Source: Epiperipatus broadwayi (lineage: Eukaryota; Onychophora; Udeonychophora; Euonychophora; Peripatidae). From it: DNA of 64,000 nt. The stretch is taken from NCBI GenBank assembly GCA_028023455.1, contig JAQFVV010000184.1, positions 682,001-746,000 of the forward strand, written 5' to 3'. The position numbers were made by a program, and so were the translations under genes. Each line of letters begins with the position of its first letter. Within the stretch, counting starts at the first letter, position 1. Positions 1 to 11,420 of this stretch are shown piece by piece. The notes under the pieces were generated by a model. It searched no databases, was not told where the DNA came from, and saw only the letters and a list, made by a program, of their open reading frames with translations.

Positions 1-758
1 AGAATAATTTCGGGTAGAAACATTCCATCGACAAAAGACCAGAATGGAGAACAAAAGAAAACCCTTCCTTTTATAGTGGAATTGAACAATAGAACAGCCC
101 TGGAGTGTTACAAAAATATATCAGATTTATCAGCTGTAATTAAACCCATCCAAATGTCTAAAGGAATTCAACAAAATTTTAATTAATTTCTATTGTTAAT
201 TTCCTTGTCGACATTCAAATTACAAACTAGATTTAATTAAAATAACTTTTACTAATTAAAGAAAACCTTAAGTGGACATCTGCTGTATTTTTAGATAAGC
301 TTCTATAACATTAAATAATTAAACTATTGTCCCTCATTTATTTTAACAGAAATATTTGGAATGACTTTTATTAAATTAAAAGAAAATTATTTTACTTTTT
401 AAATTGCAATATTTGAATCTATTTACTAAATGAATATAAATTTTATTTTTTTAACGATTTATAATTTTGATATGTTTTAAAATGCATATCATAGTGTGTG
501 TGCAATTATGACCTATATAACCTACTTTTAAATAAATTGAAATTATGTGAACATATACATAATCTATAATATTTTATTTATTTGGGAATGAGTTATATTT
601 ATAATACAAGCATTGTACTTGTGGTTTAAAATTAGGTGGGATTTTTGGTATATAAGCATATTGCAGTCACACTACGATAGATTGGGGTTCAAACTAAGGT
701 ATGAGGGTAGGAATAGGTGTGAAAAGGTGAAACGAAGATCTGCAAAGCAGACCTTACT
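1..758 (-). repeat. LTR-C 3' LTR, partial (cut by window edge)
   Basis: This stretch is a close copy of about 5361-6178, so it is the second LTR of the element whose other LTR lies at 3253-6185. The two copies share the end with the small hairpin AAGATCTGC-AAA-GCAGACCTT. Homology stops at 758, where the right-hand copy goes on to CTGTTTCA and this copy does not, so the exact edge (758-774) is uncertain. The right-hand copy has about 55 extra bases near 5810-5865 that include a 12-13 bp hairpin. Orientation is minus, judged from the primer binding site and gag-like frame. The rest of this LTR lies outside the window. Confidence 0.75.
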
Positions 759-1083
759 TCTTTATATTCTCTCAGTGATGGAACAAAAAAAATTGTAAAA
801 AAAAAGATCTTCCAACAGGTGTCCACCTATGAAACCTGCATAAAAAATAATTCCAAGATAACCCATATAATGTACAGTATATAAATATAATGATGGAATG
901 AAACTGAATTATATACCTGGATCATATAAAAAATAATCTACCATCTAGTGAACATTTCCTATTATCTTCCCTTTCCACAATTTTTATTTAACATTTTAAA
1001 AGTTTAACATTGGTTTATCCGATCTCCTTTCTCATTTATCCTGTGACATGTCCATTCCTTCTTTTTTTTAAAAAAAAAAACTA

Positions 1084-1982
1084 CTATAATCCTGGGTCTG
1101 GTGGGTGATAACTGCCTTTATATTTTAATAATTGCAGTTTCAGATTATCAAGCCTCTTTGTATTGTCTGGTGGTTGATATACAAGGGGTTTCAAAATGCT
1201 GGTCATTAACTGTAGCCTTAGGTTGTTGCAATTATTTGCCTTATCTGGTGGCTCCTTGGCCCATGGGCTGAAATCCAGTGCCATCATTGTTTTCACTATT
1301 TCCTTTACTTCATCCGGTTGATATATTCTTGCTATATCAGGTGGGATATCTTCCTTGTTTTCTTTAAGTATTTTGATATTGGTGGTAAGCTTGGTTAGCT
1401 GGGTTTGAGGCCCTAGGTCCTGTACATCATTGGCTGGAAATATCTTGTCTAAATATAGTTGGGGACATTGTTTTACCTCATGAAAAGTTTTTATGTGATG
1501 AAGCTTGGTTAGCTGGGCTTGAGGTTCTATATCCTGTACCTCATTTGCTGGAGCTATTCTTGCTAAATCAAGTTGTAGACATTTTTTGACTTCGTGAAAG
1601 ATCTTAATGTTGATGAGCTTAGTCGGCTGAGTTCAAGGTCCCTGGTCTGGTGTATCAGTTTTTTTGTGGAATCATTTGTCTCTATTTTCTGGTTCAAAGA
1701 TTCATCTGTCAATGACCCTACCTAGTTCAGGTATGTGTTATCTTTTCTTGGTTCAATGACCTTTTGATTGTTCTTCATGCAGCATTTTTCAAATGCAAGT
1801 TGGAGGGCTTTCTGTCCCTCTCTCACTTGTGCCAATTCGTGGATGAGTTTGGTCAACTCTCTACATTCATCAGCTCTTATTCGAATTTGTTCTTCTTCCC
1901 ATCTTTTTGCGCTTTCTTCACTTTACTTCCACATCTCTATAATATTCCGGAAATGGATCTCATTATCATCCATATTTTCCAT
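1084..1982 (-). pseudogene. Decayed gag-like coiled-coil frame of LTR-C
   Basis: Reading on the minus strand from an ATG at 1982, 19 codons run to a stop at 1923-1925. The same frame then gives about 65 residues of charged, helix-forming sequence, for example WEEEQIRIRADECREL and VREGQKALQL, followed by more stops. Farther on are codon-phased repeats. A 114-bp unit (38 codons) starts at about 1387, 1501 and 1615, and a PPD-containing unit of about 26 residues occurs three times at 1090-1290. Charge, coiled-coil character and position after a primer binding site match the gag-like frames of LTR-A and LTR-B. No CCHC knuckle is visible. Non-functional as it stands. Confidence 0.55.
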
Positions 1983-3213
1983 GGCCTTGGATGATTATCG
2001 TGATCAATGATGATGACTATTTTTATTTTACTGCTAACTATTTAATATATCAAATAAACAGCACTGAAAAAAACACTTTTAAACTGTTTTATGGTTGAAT
2101 TCACTAAATCTAATACAGTTATCTCTATTTTATTTATTTTTATTCCTTGTTTGACTCTGCAATTATTATTATGTTTGATTACAATTTTATCAATGGCTAA
2201 TTGGCTGTCTCCCTCTCGGTTCTGTTGGCCTAATTGCTGCTTTTACATTTATCACTAAAACCCCAACTACTGCCCTCTTACTACTGCTAAAATTTCATGT
2301 TTAATTCTGCTGCTAACATACATATACTTTACTGCCTGCATATATAGAAAATTTCTTAAATTCTACCTGTCAAATTATTTTGCTAACATATATATTAACA
2401 TTCGCTAGATCTGGGTATACTTATTTCGTTTCTTCTTACTTAAGATTAGCATATATATATATATTTATTTACATTATAATTATTGATTCCGATTCACGTC
2501 TCATTATTTGGTCTAAGAAAAATTTATACATGTTGAAAAAAATAAATTACATACAAAAGAATTTAGCCTGGTGACAAAATTTATTTTAGAAGTAACTCCA
2601 TTTAGTGAAATTACTCTTGGGTGCCATGTCACCAGTCAAGATATCCATAGACTGTTAGCTTCCCAAAATTAATTTTAATTATTTCATTTAACTATGGGCA
2701 CTCATTAAAACATTCACACTTTTTATTGATTACAAAATTTAATTTATGATTAAATTTTTGAATTCCATAGGTCATTACCATACAAAATTATTATTATGCT
2801 ATCTTGCTCGTTGAGCCAATAAAACTTTATTTTGATAGAAAAATACAAGATTTAAAATATACATAGATTGTCACAATATTCACTTGCGACAATATATCAG
2901 TAATATACGCTATGTGTACATAGTGTGATTTAAGTGAAACAATAAATACAAATAAATACAGATGGCTCGCATGGCACTATAGCAAGTTTGGACAAGTTTA
3001 GATTATATAGTATAAGTAATTGAATGCCTTAGTCAAACAAAATATATGAAATATATATGCAAATAGATAATATAGAGTTTGAAAAATATTATATATATCA
3101 AAACATAAGGGATTTGAGTGATTAAATATGAACAAAATACTAAAATTAAGCTACAGGGATGTGGGTGTTTAAATAATTAAGATCTACAGGGATGTGGGTA
3201 TTTAAATAATTGA

Positions 3214-3232
3214 GGCCCCATGTTGGATGCCA
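3214..3232 (-). promoter_or_regulatory. Primer binding site of LTR-C (tRNA-Lys type)
   Basis: On the minus strand this reads TGGCATCCAACATGGGGCC, close to the classical tRNA-Lys type site and to the sites of LTR-A and LTR-B. It lies 20 bp from the LTR edge at 3253. That gap is longer than the 2-bp gap in the other two elements, so there may have been a small insertion. Confidence 0.6.
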
Positions 3233-3252
3233 TGGACCCAGAAAAAATACTA

Positions 3253-6185
3253 TGTAACAATCAGAATTATCTATCTCGCTAACACACTGCAGAATTCAAA
3301 CCCAAACACAAAACTGAACATTCTAGGAGGGGTTGCCTTCTAGATATACTAAGTTCGAATCTAAAGTCCAAATTTCACAGTGCCACCTACGTGATAACAC
3401 ATCTTACGCTACTACTAGCATAACCCTTTACCGGTGCCTGGTGGTCAGGGAGAAACAAAAAGACTCTATACTAAGATAAGTTTAGGTTGCTAATTAACAT
3501 TTATGGATGTACAAAAGAAATGTATAAAATAGATATATAGACCAAGACAGTGATAGGAATCAATAAAATAAAAGATCAAAATTAGTTTTAAATGATTTCA
3601 AAAATTTATTTATATAGAAATATATATAGTGCCACTGTCTGCTTATATGAGACAGGGATGTGTATTAAATAATTGTTGGCATTACATTCCAATAATTCAC
3701 AAAAGGTTTTAAAGCAAAATTATATTCTATCCCTCAGGCTAATAGCATTATGATAATGTGCTTGAAAAAGATGGGAACATGTGTGAGGTGCTTTGAGTAA
3801 TTATAACAGTTTAACAAAATATTTGATATTACAGGTTATATAATATTTATTGATTTTGATAATAGCACAGACAAAAGCTTACTAAGCAATAAAGTGGTGA
3901 TGTGATCAAGACATTTATTTGATAATAATTAAAGCAAATGGGAGGTCAGTATTGCTAGTAATGAATTTATTAAAGGATGGAGGGTGTGGCATGTTTAAGT
4001 CATGAATGTTTTGTAAAAATAAATATATAAATAAAACAATAGTGAAATATTTGGAATGACAATGGAGGGCAACTCACTGCTAACCCATAGGAAAGTGTTG
4101 TCATGAACAGTCAAAACTTAGTGACAGAGTGATGACTGCATTTAATTCCCAGGTGTGACATTTGAGTACACACTCTGCCTGGGAACCGCAGGAAGCAAAG
4201 AGAATGGACTTGGCTATGTAAAATCCTTGGAAAAGCAAAACAAAGCAGTCTCAATAAGCAATTCATTTACCAGCAATACTAGACTAGTGTAAAGCATACT
4301 AAATGGGTTTTACTTGGATTAAGAGAAATGCCCAATCAAATTTCCAGAAATTCATTTAAAAGGGTCCGCACATTCTCGACGTCAATGATGAACTTTGTAA
4401 TTAAAGTAGGACACAGTATGTAAAAATAGGAAAATGCATGCTTGCGGGTTTGAAAAGAATGCATAGATTTATTTATTCAATCATGCATTTGGGGACACCT
4501 TTAATCATTGACCTCGCACATACTCTCATTTTAGGTTAAAATCAATAAAATGTAGATTTTAAACTATTTGATTATTATATATATTAAAGAAGATTAGAAT
4601 CACCCTCGAACAAGTGATTTTCAAGATAATAAAATTGGGAATTATTATAAATTTAAAATATTCCTTAATAGCTGCATCTTTCTTTCAACAAAGGGAATAA
4701 TTCACTCGGTCAAAGATGATTCTGACACATTATCATAATAAAATAAAAAAAAGCTTAATGAATAGAAAATATTAACCCAAGGATAGAGAGCAAAACTGTT
4801 GATTATATTTGAACACATTAAAGAAGTACATAATAAGTCAAGGGAAATAAAAGAAAAACAATTTAAAATAGCTATAGCATGTTAGTTAGGAATCACAAGA
4901 GCTCTTGGGTTAATTTAGGTTACCTCTGAAGAAGCATTTGCAGGTAGATTGATGTTCAGCAGGTTTTATATAACTCAGCAGCAAAATCTGGAATTGTTCA
5001 TATTTTTGGCAGCAGCAGCAGTTCCAGGGTTCCTTATGTGATAGCTTCCAATGGTCTAGAGCAGCAGCTGGCCATTCCCAAAGGGAAATAGCCTTCTTGC
5101 CATTCTACTCAGTCATGTCACAGTTAGCAATAGGTGTGGTAAACATGGTCAATTAATTTGGAGATAAAAACTCAGCTTCAAATTTAAGTTCACAGGCATG
5201 TAGCTAAAATCTCATGAAAATATATTTTGAAGAATATTTTACTAGAATATTTTCACTAGATTCATTTCATTAGAAATACTAGAATAATTTCGGTTATAAA
5301 CATTTCATTAGCAAATCACTAGAATAATTTTGGGTAGAAACATTTCATCAGCAAATGACTAGAATAATTTTGGTTAGAAACATTTCATCAGCAAAAGACC
5401 AGAATGGAGAACAAAAGAAAACCCTTCCTTTTATAGTAGAATTGAACAATATAACTGCCCTGGAACATTATAAAAATATATCGGACTTATTAGCTGTAAT
5501 TAAACCCATCCGAATGTCTAAAGTAATTCAACAAAATTTTAATTAATTTCTATTGTTAATTTCCTTGTCGACATTCGAATTACAAACTAGATTTAATTAA
5601 AATTACTTTTACTAATTAAAGAAAACCTTAAGTGGACATCTGCTGGATTTTTAGATAAGTTTCTATAACATTAAATAATTAAACTATTGTCCCTCTTTTA
5701 TTTTAACAGAAATATTTGGAATGACTTTTATTAAATTAAAAGAAAATTATTTTACTTTTTAAATTGCAATATTTGAATCTATTTACTAAATGAATATGAG
5801 TTTTATTTTAAATCAAAAATATATTACGATTGTAATATATTTTTGTAAATAGATTCAAACAAAATAACTTTAATTAATGATTTATAATTTTGATATGTTT
5901 TAAAATAAATATCATAGTGTGTGTGCAATTATGACCTATATAACCTACTTTTAAATAAATCGAAATTATGTGAACATATACATAATCCATAGTATTTTAT
6001 TTATTTGGGAATGAGTTATATATATAATATGAGCATTGTATTCATGGTTTAAAATTAGGTGGGATTTTTGGTATATAAGCATATTGCAGACACTATGATA
6101 GATTGGGGTTCAAACTAAGGTATGAGGGTAGGAAATAGGTGAGAAAGGTGAAATGAAGATCTGCAAAGCAGACCTTACTGTTTCA
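3253..6185 (-). repeat. LTR-C 5' LTR (2.93 kb)
   Basis: On the plus strand it runs from TGTAAC to CTGTTTCA; on the minus strand it therefore starts TGAAACAG and ends GTTACA, like LTR-A. Its right part matches 1-758. Its left end (CAGAATTCAAAC, GGTGGTCAGGGAGA) and a CAGCAGCA-rich stretch near 4970-5080 match the solo LTR at 51694-54262. It contains three tandem 40-bp units starting at 5281, 5321 and 5361 and a 12-13 bp hairpin at 5815-5844. Right of 6185 an RTE-like LINE resumes in mid-frame, so the element inserted into that LINE. The TSD cannot be tested because the other flank is outside the window. Confidence 0.7.
5281..5400. repeat. Three tandem 40-bp units in LTR-C
   Basis: Units starting at 5281, 5321 and 5361 each begin AGAATAATTT and contain AACATTTCAT. 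A worn fourth unit may lie just upstream, near 5240. The window's first bases match the third unit. Confidence 0.85.
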
Positions 6186-6715
6186 ATAATAGATGAAAAT
6201 CATTATTGGTTGGAGCATTTTTGGTAGAAATATCTTAAATTAAAAAGAAATATGCCTATATGTTTGAAGAGGAAGGTTTTTAATAAATGTGTGTTACCAG
6301 TTCTTACTTACAAATCTGAGAGTTGGACACTTAACAGAAAAGCAATACAGAGACTTCAGACTATTCAACAAACTATAGAAAGATGTATGTTAGGACTATC
6401 AAGAAGAGATAAAAAACAATGTGTGAGTAGAAAACAATCAAGTATTATTGATATCATTGAAAGAATTAAGAGATTGAAGAGAAGTTGGTATGGAATGTTG
6501 TTAGAAGAGATGATAATACTTGGACAGTTGAAAACTTAAAAGAAATTGTAAAAAACCTAGACAGAAACTATATGTGAAATAAATGGTTGAAATAAAGAAG
6601 TGTGCAGTGGTGATGTGGAGAAGAGAGGCTAGAGATCAGAGAAGATGGATTAAACTTGCGAAGACCATCTTGCAGTGGATCGATAATGGTTGAAAAATGA
6701 TAAAGACAATGATAA
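6186..6715 (+). pseudogene. RTE-like LINE, 3' part (C-terminal region)
   Basis: Continues the C-terminal region of the same LINE family found at 55377-55921: homologous bases, then MPICLKRKVFNKCVLPVLTY, the ESWTLNRKAIQRLQ segment, and a frame that breaks after about 95 residues (6252-6539). The remainder, up to the equivalent of LQWIDN near 6690, is frameshifted. Its 5' side is interrupted by LTR-C, so the upstream part of the LINE should lie left of the window. In related LINEs this C-terminal region follows the reverse transcriptase domain; its role is not well defined. Dead copy. Confidence 0.8.
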
Positions 6716-8820
6716 ATCTTCATCTACATAACTAGTTTGCTTGAAAGTTACTTTTGCATTAAACCTTATACATATTCTCACTGCAGATACTCATCATCAT
6801 CAATATGACTTTATTGAACTACTCTACTCTCATCCTCTCTTTTCAACACTATATATACTCAAAATTGCTGCTCATACTCTACTATTTTCAGTAATTTTAT
6901 ATCTGCATTGATAATGCATATTGTAACGGTATATAATATGCCGTTACATTAATTTAAAATTAAAATAAAAACTAAAAGCTAAAATTAAAAGAATTGTAAA
7001 ATGTATATATATATATTCGCACAAATGAAAACTTTAAAAGTATTATTTTCTTTTTAAAATAAAAAAAAATTATTTGAACAAAAAATACAAGATCTAAAGA
7101 TAAAATATTTTTGTTAAAAGATTCCTATGTAACCTCAGTAAATGGAAATGATTGTTTTATAAATTAAATGAAAAGCAAACTAGCCCTTGGGGCTCTTATA
7201 TAAAAAAGTCAGATGAAAGATATAGATAAAAGAACAAAAAAAATTAGATGTCCAATACAAGCAGCAAAGAATGCTTGGACCTTAATAAAAATTTGGAATA
7301 GGAAACCATGTTCATTGAATCTGAACAATTGGTATAAAAAGAAAAAAATATTCAAATTAAAACAGTTCCAGGTTGATTTTTTTGAGAGGGGTGATAAGAC
7401 ACACTTGTCGCCCTCTCTCACTTATTTCAAATGAAATGACTGTTGAATTATGAATGGTACTGTTGCAGTCCCTGAATCATATAGGTACTGCAATTAAATA
7501 GTACCAGGATTGAACCAGCTAAGGCAGCCTCCGGACTGAGAATTACGGTACAAGTCTTTGCAGGAATTGGCAGCAGGAACCAGAAGCTCTTCTATTGTAA
7601 GACATGAACTGAAAAATTTAAAAAAAAAGTAATTAAGAACTTTTGTTAAGATTTTATAAGCTAAACCTAATTTTTAAAATGAACTTTAATCTGACTTAAG
7701 ATTTCAAAATCAATTATTGATGTTTAATTTTAAATATTTTGAGTTTGCTGATTAATCATTTCCATTTTTTAAAATATTTATTGACTAAATTATTTAAATG
7801 TATTAAATTTAAGTTGGGTGTAGATGGCTACATAGATTCATTAATGTTTAATTATTTTTATTTTCATATTGATTAAAATATATAGATATTTGGTAAATAC
7901 AATACCTCATGTTGGGTATCTAAAAATGTATTTATTCGTATATCTTTTAAGTTATTGGTGTCAATGCGGCATCTTATGATGAATGCCATTGGGTTTATTG
8001 TAAATTTCCCTCTGCAATTCCATCAATAACTTTATATTTTAATCATTTATGTTTATTTTAAAGGGCTTTTATTTCAGGCTATTTGTTTTGTAGTTAGGTC
8101 GATGCTGGTAGAGGGATATATGGGTGCTTATATCAATGTAATGTGAAGCGTGTTTAGAATACAGGGCAACATGCCCAACTGAATGCATGACCCAAAGATG
8201 TAGTCATTGCATTGCAATGGATGCAGACGTATTTCCTGTACCATTGACCCCTTCTTTAGCTCTATGGATAGGGACTATAAGTCGGCAGATAGACCACTCT
8301 CCCCATATATAGCACTTCTCTTTAATTATTTTATATACATGATTCCTTCACCAGACAGACACACATTCCTATACTGGATGAGGATCATGTCCTGCAAATA
8401 ATATCACACTGTCAGATGCACATTCCTGTCAGCATGGTTTTATGCTAGCATCTTCATATTGCATTGGTTGTGACTACATATCTGGAAGCAGGCATTGGTT
8501 TGGCTGCGAACTTTTAGTCTGAGATTGAATGATTGTTTTGAAAAATTTTTAACTGAGTAATCTATGTAGCCTATCTATACTCAACATTCTAAACTAAAAT
8601 TTATTAAAATGTCCATTTGTGTGGACTGTTTAAAATAGTAATTTAAATTTAAAAATTAATATTAAAATCTAAAAATAAATTTTATTGCTCAATTTTAAAT
8701 ATTTATATATGTGCGTTAATAAATGTTGTTTTGTGTGTTAATTATTGGCAGTGGCTTATTTTATTTTTTTAAATATTAATATATTTTGAGAATATAAGTA
8801 AGTTTTATATTAAATCTCTG
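6716..8820. other. Gene-free AT-rich stretch
   Basis: No gene supported. A 73-codon lysine-rich frame at 7213-7434 has no recognisable domain. Two patches are less AT-rich (7440-7600 and 8090-8530) and look like old, unclassified repeats rather than exons. Confidence 0.5.
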
Positions 8821-8824
8821 CATC

Positions 8825-8960
8825 TCCAAGAGCTAGTGGCATGGGGTGACGGTCGTAATGAAATGTATATGTGTAAAATTTGGATGTTAACAGCACGTAT
8901 CTGCCTACCCTATAAATTTTCCAGGTTCAAATAGCCTGGTGGCACCCTGTAGTGCAGATA
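8825..8960 (+). repeat. Possible tRNA-derived SINE remnant
   Basis: A GC-richer patch holds CCAGGTTCAAATAGCCTGG at about 8930, a T-arm-like hairpin around a B-box-like GGTTCAAAT. A possible A box (TAGTGGCATGGGG) lies near 8835, but the spacing of about 95 bp is too long for an intact tRNA promoter. Weak call. Confidence 0.2.
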
Positions 8961-8989
8961 TGGTAAGACTCTATTATGATCTCCCCGAC

Positions 8990-9170
8990 CATTATAATAT
9001 ATATATATATTGCATAAAAAGTAGATATTTGCATAATTAGCATATATGTTTATACTCTGCATATTTGCAAACTTTCTAGTGTCCAACATTGAGGGTATTA
9101 ATCAATATTTCATCTGACTATTTGTTACATATAACATTTTAATTTTATTTAACATCACTTTTATATATAT
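8990..9170. repeat. Dispersed repeat R1, left of LTR-A
   Basis: About 150 bp here (for example CATTGAGGGTATTAATCAAT and GACTATTTGTTACATA) align with 16469-16611. It ends in an AT run at the LTR-A insertion point. The right flank (15290-15402) aligns with 18900-19018, so LTR-A landed inside or between R1-type repeats. Confidence 0.6.
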
Positions 9171-9859
9171 TGAAACAGGAATGCTGTTCCTCATATAAAT
9201 ATTGAAAAGATCCCCCCCCCCATTCAAAAATGTCTAGCGTGATTCAGTCTAATTGGAAACACAATAAAGTTGTGATTCGTTAAAAATGAAAAATAAAATC
9301 ATAATTTTGATTTTTAGTATTGATGGATTTAAATAGAATGTTATATCGTCTTATTTTATTTTTTTTTTTTATCTGTCTCAATAAAAAAAGGAAAGAAATT
9401 AATTATCCAATCATTAAAAAGAAAGAAAAAGGATACTTGAGTTAAACTGAGGCAGTATTCAAATTAGACACGTCGTTGAAGAAAGAAGAAATTTTTTTTT
9501 CTCTCTATCGTCTTACACAGAGGGCTTTAACAAAACGTGAAAATAAAAATAAAAAGTTTTACTAGAGAAATTATAATGAAACTGGAATAAATTAAGAGCT
9601 TCACTCTCTCCACGCTGTGCCATGACTTTCCATTAATAAAATAACCCGCCTTCGTTTGAATAAAGTGGACCGTAAAACTGGAAGGTAATTTTTATAAAAT
9701 ACTAAAACATAATAATCAAATATTACAAAGTGAATTTTCGAACTAATTGCGTAGAATTTGTTCAATAAATATTAAGACATCTTTATTATATTTTTATGTT
9801 TGACCGAATTATAAATGCTTGACTGCTTATAAAGTTCTTACCTTGAATGAATTATTGTA

Positions 9860-10180
9860 TAAAATATAAATGCCTCAATTATCAAATGATAAATACTCTA
9901 TAAATCATAAATATTTAACTGCTTTTAAACTCATTGTAATGTAATAAAGTTTATGTGTGAGGATATGCTTCTACATTTGGCTAAAATATAAATGCCTCAA
10001 TTATCAAATGATAAGATACTCTATAAATCATAAATACTTATCTGCTTCTAAATTTACTATAATGTCACAAAGATTATGTGTAAAAATATACTTCCATACT
10101 TGGCTAGAGTATGAATGTTTTAATTATCAAATGATAAGATAACGAAATGTTATATAAATCATAAATGTTTAATTACTACC
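9860..10180. repeat. About 122-bp tandem units in LTR-A 5' LTR
   Basis: Units starting near 9861, 9983 and 10106 share TATAAATGCCTCAATTATC or a close variant and AAATGATAA. The array is present again in the 3' LTR at about 14112-14432. Short open frames of 61 codons over it in both LTRs are a consequence of the repeat, not genes. Confidence 0.8.
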
Positions 10181-10184
10181 AAAA

Positions 10185-10616
10185 TTTTTCCCATAAAAGA
10201 ATTAATGAACTATCATTGAATTAGGATATTCATAATTTTCTTCTCTCAAGTGAAGTCAAAATGAACTATTAAATGGATTCGGAATGAATTATTGTTAAAT
10301 CAGAATAATCCCAAGCTTTTTCCCATAAAAGAATTAATGAACTATCATTGAATTAGGATATTCATAATTTTCTTCTCTCAAGTGAAGTCAAAATGAACTA
10401 TTAAATGGATTCGGAATGAATTATTGTTAAATCAGAATAATCCCAAGCTTTTTCCCATAAAAGAATTAATGAACTATCATTGAATTAGGATATTCATAAT
10501 TTTCTTCTCTCAAGTGAATTCAAAATGAACTATTAAATGAATTCAAAATGAATAATTACTAAACCAGAATGTTTACAAGTTTATTCTCATAGAGGAATTA
10601 ATGAACTATTGTTGAA
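10185..10616. repeat. 132-bp tandem units in LTR-A 5' LTR
   Basis: Units with CCCATAAAAGAATTAATGAA start at 10190, 10322 and 10454, followed by a diverged partial fourth near 10577. The first two are virtually identical and the third differs towards its end. The same array is at about 14438-14869 in the 3' LTR, so it predates the insertion. Confidence 0.9.
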
Positions 10617-10885
10617 ATTGCAAATTAATTGTTATCTAATAAATTTTTTTTTTGTTACTAAAAATTAAATTGGTTGTCCAGTTATCCAATTCTATTTTGT
10701 TTATCTATCACATCACCCACCAATTATGGCACTGGTTCATGAGAATCTCATGTTATCTGAGCTACGTCTGACATAGCTAGACCAATGCCAGTCAGGTTGT
10801 AGTAAGACAGAACTCTAATGGCGCTGTTTGGAAAACCAAACATATAAATGTTTAGATGTTCCCAGTCTCTATTATACTACATCCT

Positions 10886-10974
10886 CTGATGAGCAGGAAA
10901 TATTGTTGTAGGTGCCATTAACATCTGCATTAGGAATGTCAATTGATAGTTCCTTCCTACAGCATGCTCATCAG
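10886..10974. other. Inverted repeat near LTR-A 3' edge
   Basis: CTGATGAGCA at 10886 pairs perfectly with TGCTCATCAG ending at 10974, and an inner TGTAGG pairs with CCTACA. The structure recurs at 15137-15225 in the other LTR. Its position near the end of the LTR would suit an RNA structure in the R/U5 region, but that is inference. Confidence 0.55.
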
Positions 10975-11027
10975 AAAATTGTTACAACTGAGGTAATAAA
11001 AAGGTTGTATGGCGGTCCGGTTACATT

Positions 11028-11046
11028 TGGCGTCCAACTGTGAGGC
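11028..11046 (+). promoter_or_regulatory. Primer binding site of LTR-A (tRNA-Lys type)
   Basis: TGGCGTCCAACTGTGAGGC starts 2 bp after the LTR. It differs from the classical tRNA-Lys site (TGGCGCCCAACGTGGGGC) by one inserted base and two substitutions. Reverse transcription would start here. Confidence 0.7.
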
Positions 11047-11060
11047 TTTACCTGGATAAA

Positions 11061-11165
11061 CTATTTTTAGTTCTCCGGTTACATTTGTCTTTCAACTGTG
11101 AGATTTTATTCAGCTAGCATAACCATAGGCACTTATTACATTGCCACCTTACTGTGAAGTCCGAT
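11061..11165 (+). repeat. Two degenerate copies of the LTR end and primer site
   Basis: CCGGTTACATTTG...CAACTGTGAG recurs at about 11074-11105, and a worse match (ATTACATTGCC...ACTGTGAAGTCC) at about 11137-11163. Together with the true site they form three spaced, progressively diverged copies of the LTR-end plus primer-site module. Confidence 0.6.
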
Positions 11166-11420
11166 CTAGCTAACCTACTAATAAGCATAAGCAGATCACG
11201 ATTCTGTGATATGAACAGTGCATATGATGTGGTGATGTAAGTTGTTCAGGAAGGATAAAGAAATAAAAGTTTAAAAGAAAGGCAAAACGAAAATGAATGG
11301 CATAATGAATGAAATGGGCATTTCAAAGAAGATGGAGTAGGGTCATGGTGTGGATGGAGAGAGAAGCTTATTAAGGTTGAATTTAAAAAGATACCATTAA
11401 CTAAAAAAAAAAAAACATTG

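Larger units (their letters stand above)
775..3252 (-). mobile_element. LTR-C internal region, non-autonomous
   Basis: The interval between the two LTR-C LTRs. Read on the minus strand it has a primer binding site at 3214-3232, a leader of about 1.2 kb, then a decayed gag-like frame from 1982 downwards. No protease, reverse transcriptase or integrase motif was seen in about 2.5 kb, so the element appears unable to move by itself. The leader holds a 33-bp direct duplication (copies start at 3151 and 3184). The whole element sits in an RTE-like LINE whose 3' part resumes at 6186. Confidence 0.65.
9171..11025 (+). repeat. LTR-A 5' LTR (1855 bp)
   Basis: Bounded by TG and CA and repeated at 13423-15276 with an offset of about 4252. 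It carries two internal tandem arrays: about 122-bp units at 9860-10180 and 132-bp units at 10185-10616. Near its 3' end are a GTTTGG-AAAA-CCAAAC hairpin (10826-10841) and an inverted repeat of CTGATGAGCA (10886-10974). Promoter and polyadenylation signals are expected here, but none can be singled out in such AT-rich sequence. Confidence 0.85.

Noticed and set aside
7213-7434. 73-codon lysine-rich frame as a gene
   Set aside because: No domain, overlapping frames on both strands, and AT-driven composition; not distinguishable from chance.
10185-10616. CRISPR-like array
   Set aside because: The units are contiguous tandem repeats of 132 bp without unique spacers, in a eukaryotic LTR.
10886-10974. 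Hammerhead ribozyme in the LTR (CTGATGAG followed by GAAA)
   Set aside because: The core motif is present, but there is no room for stem II between CTGATGAG and GAAA, and no proper cleavage site; the plain inverted repeat is the better reading.
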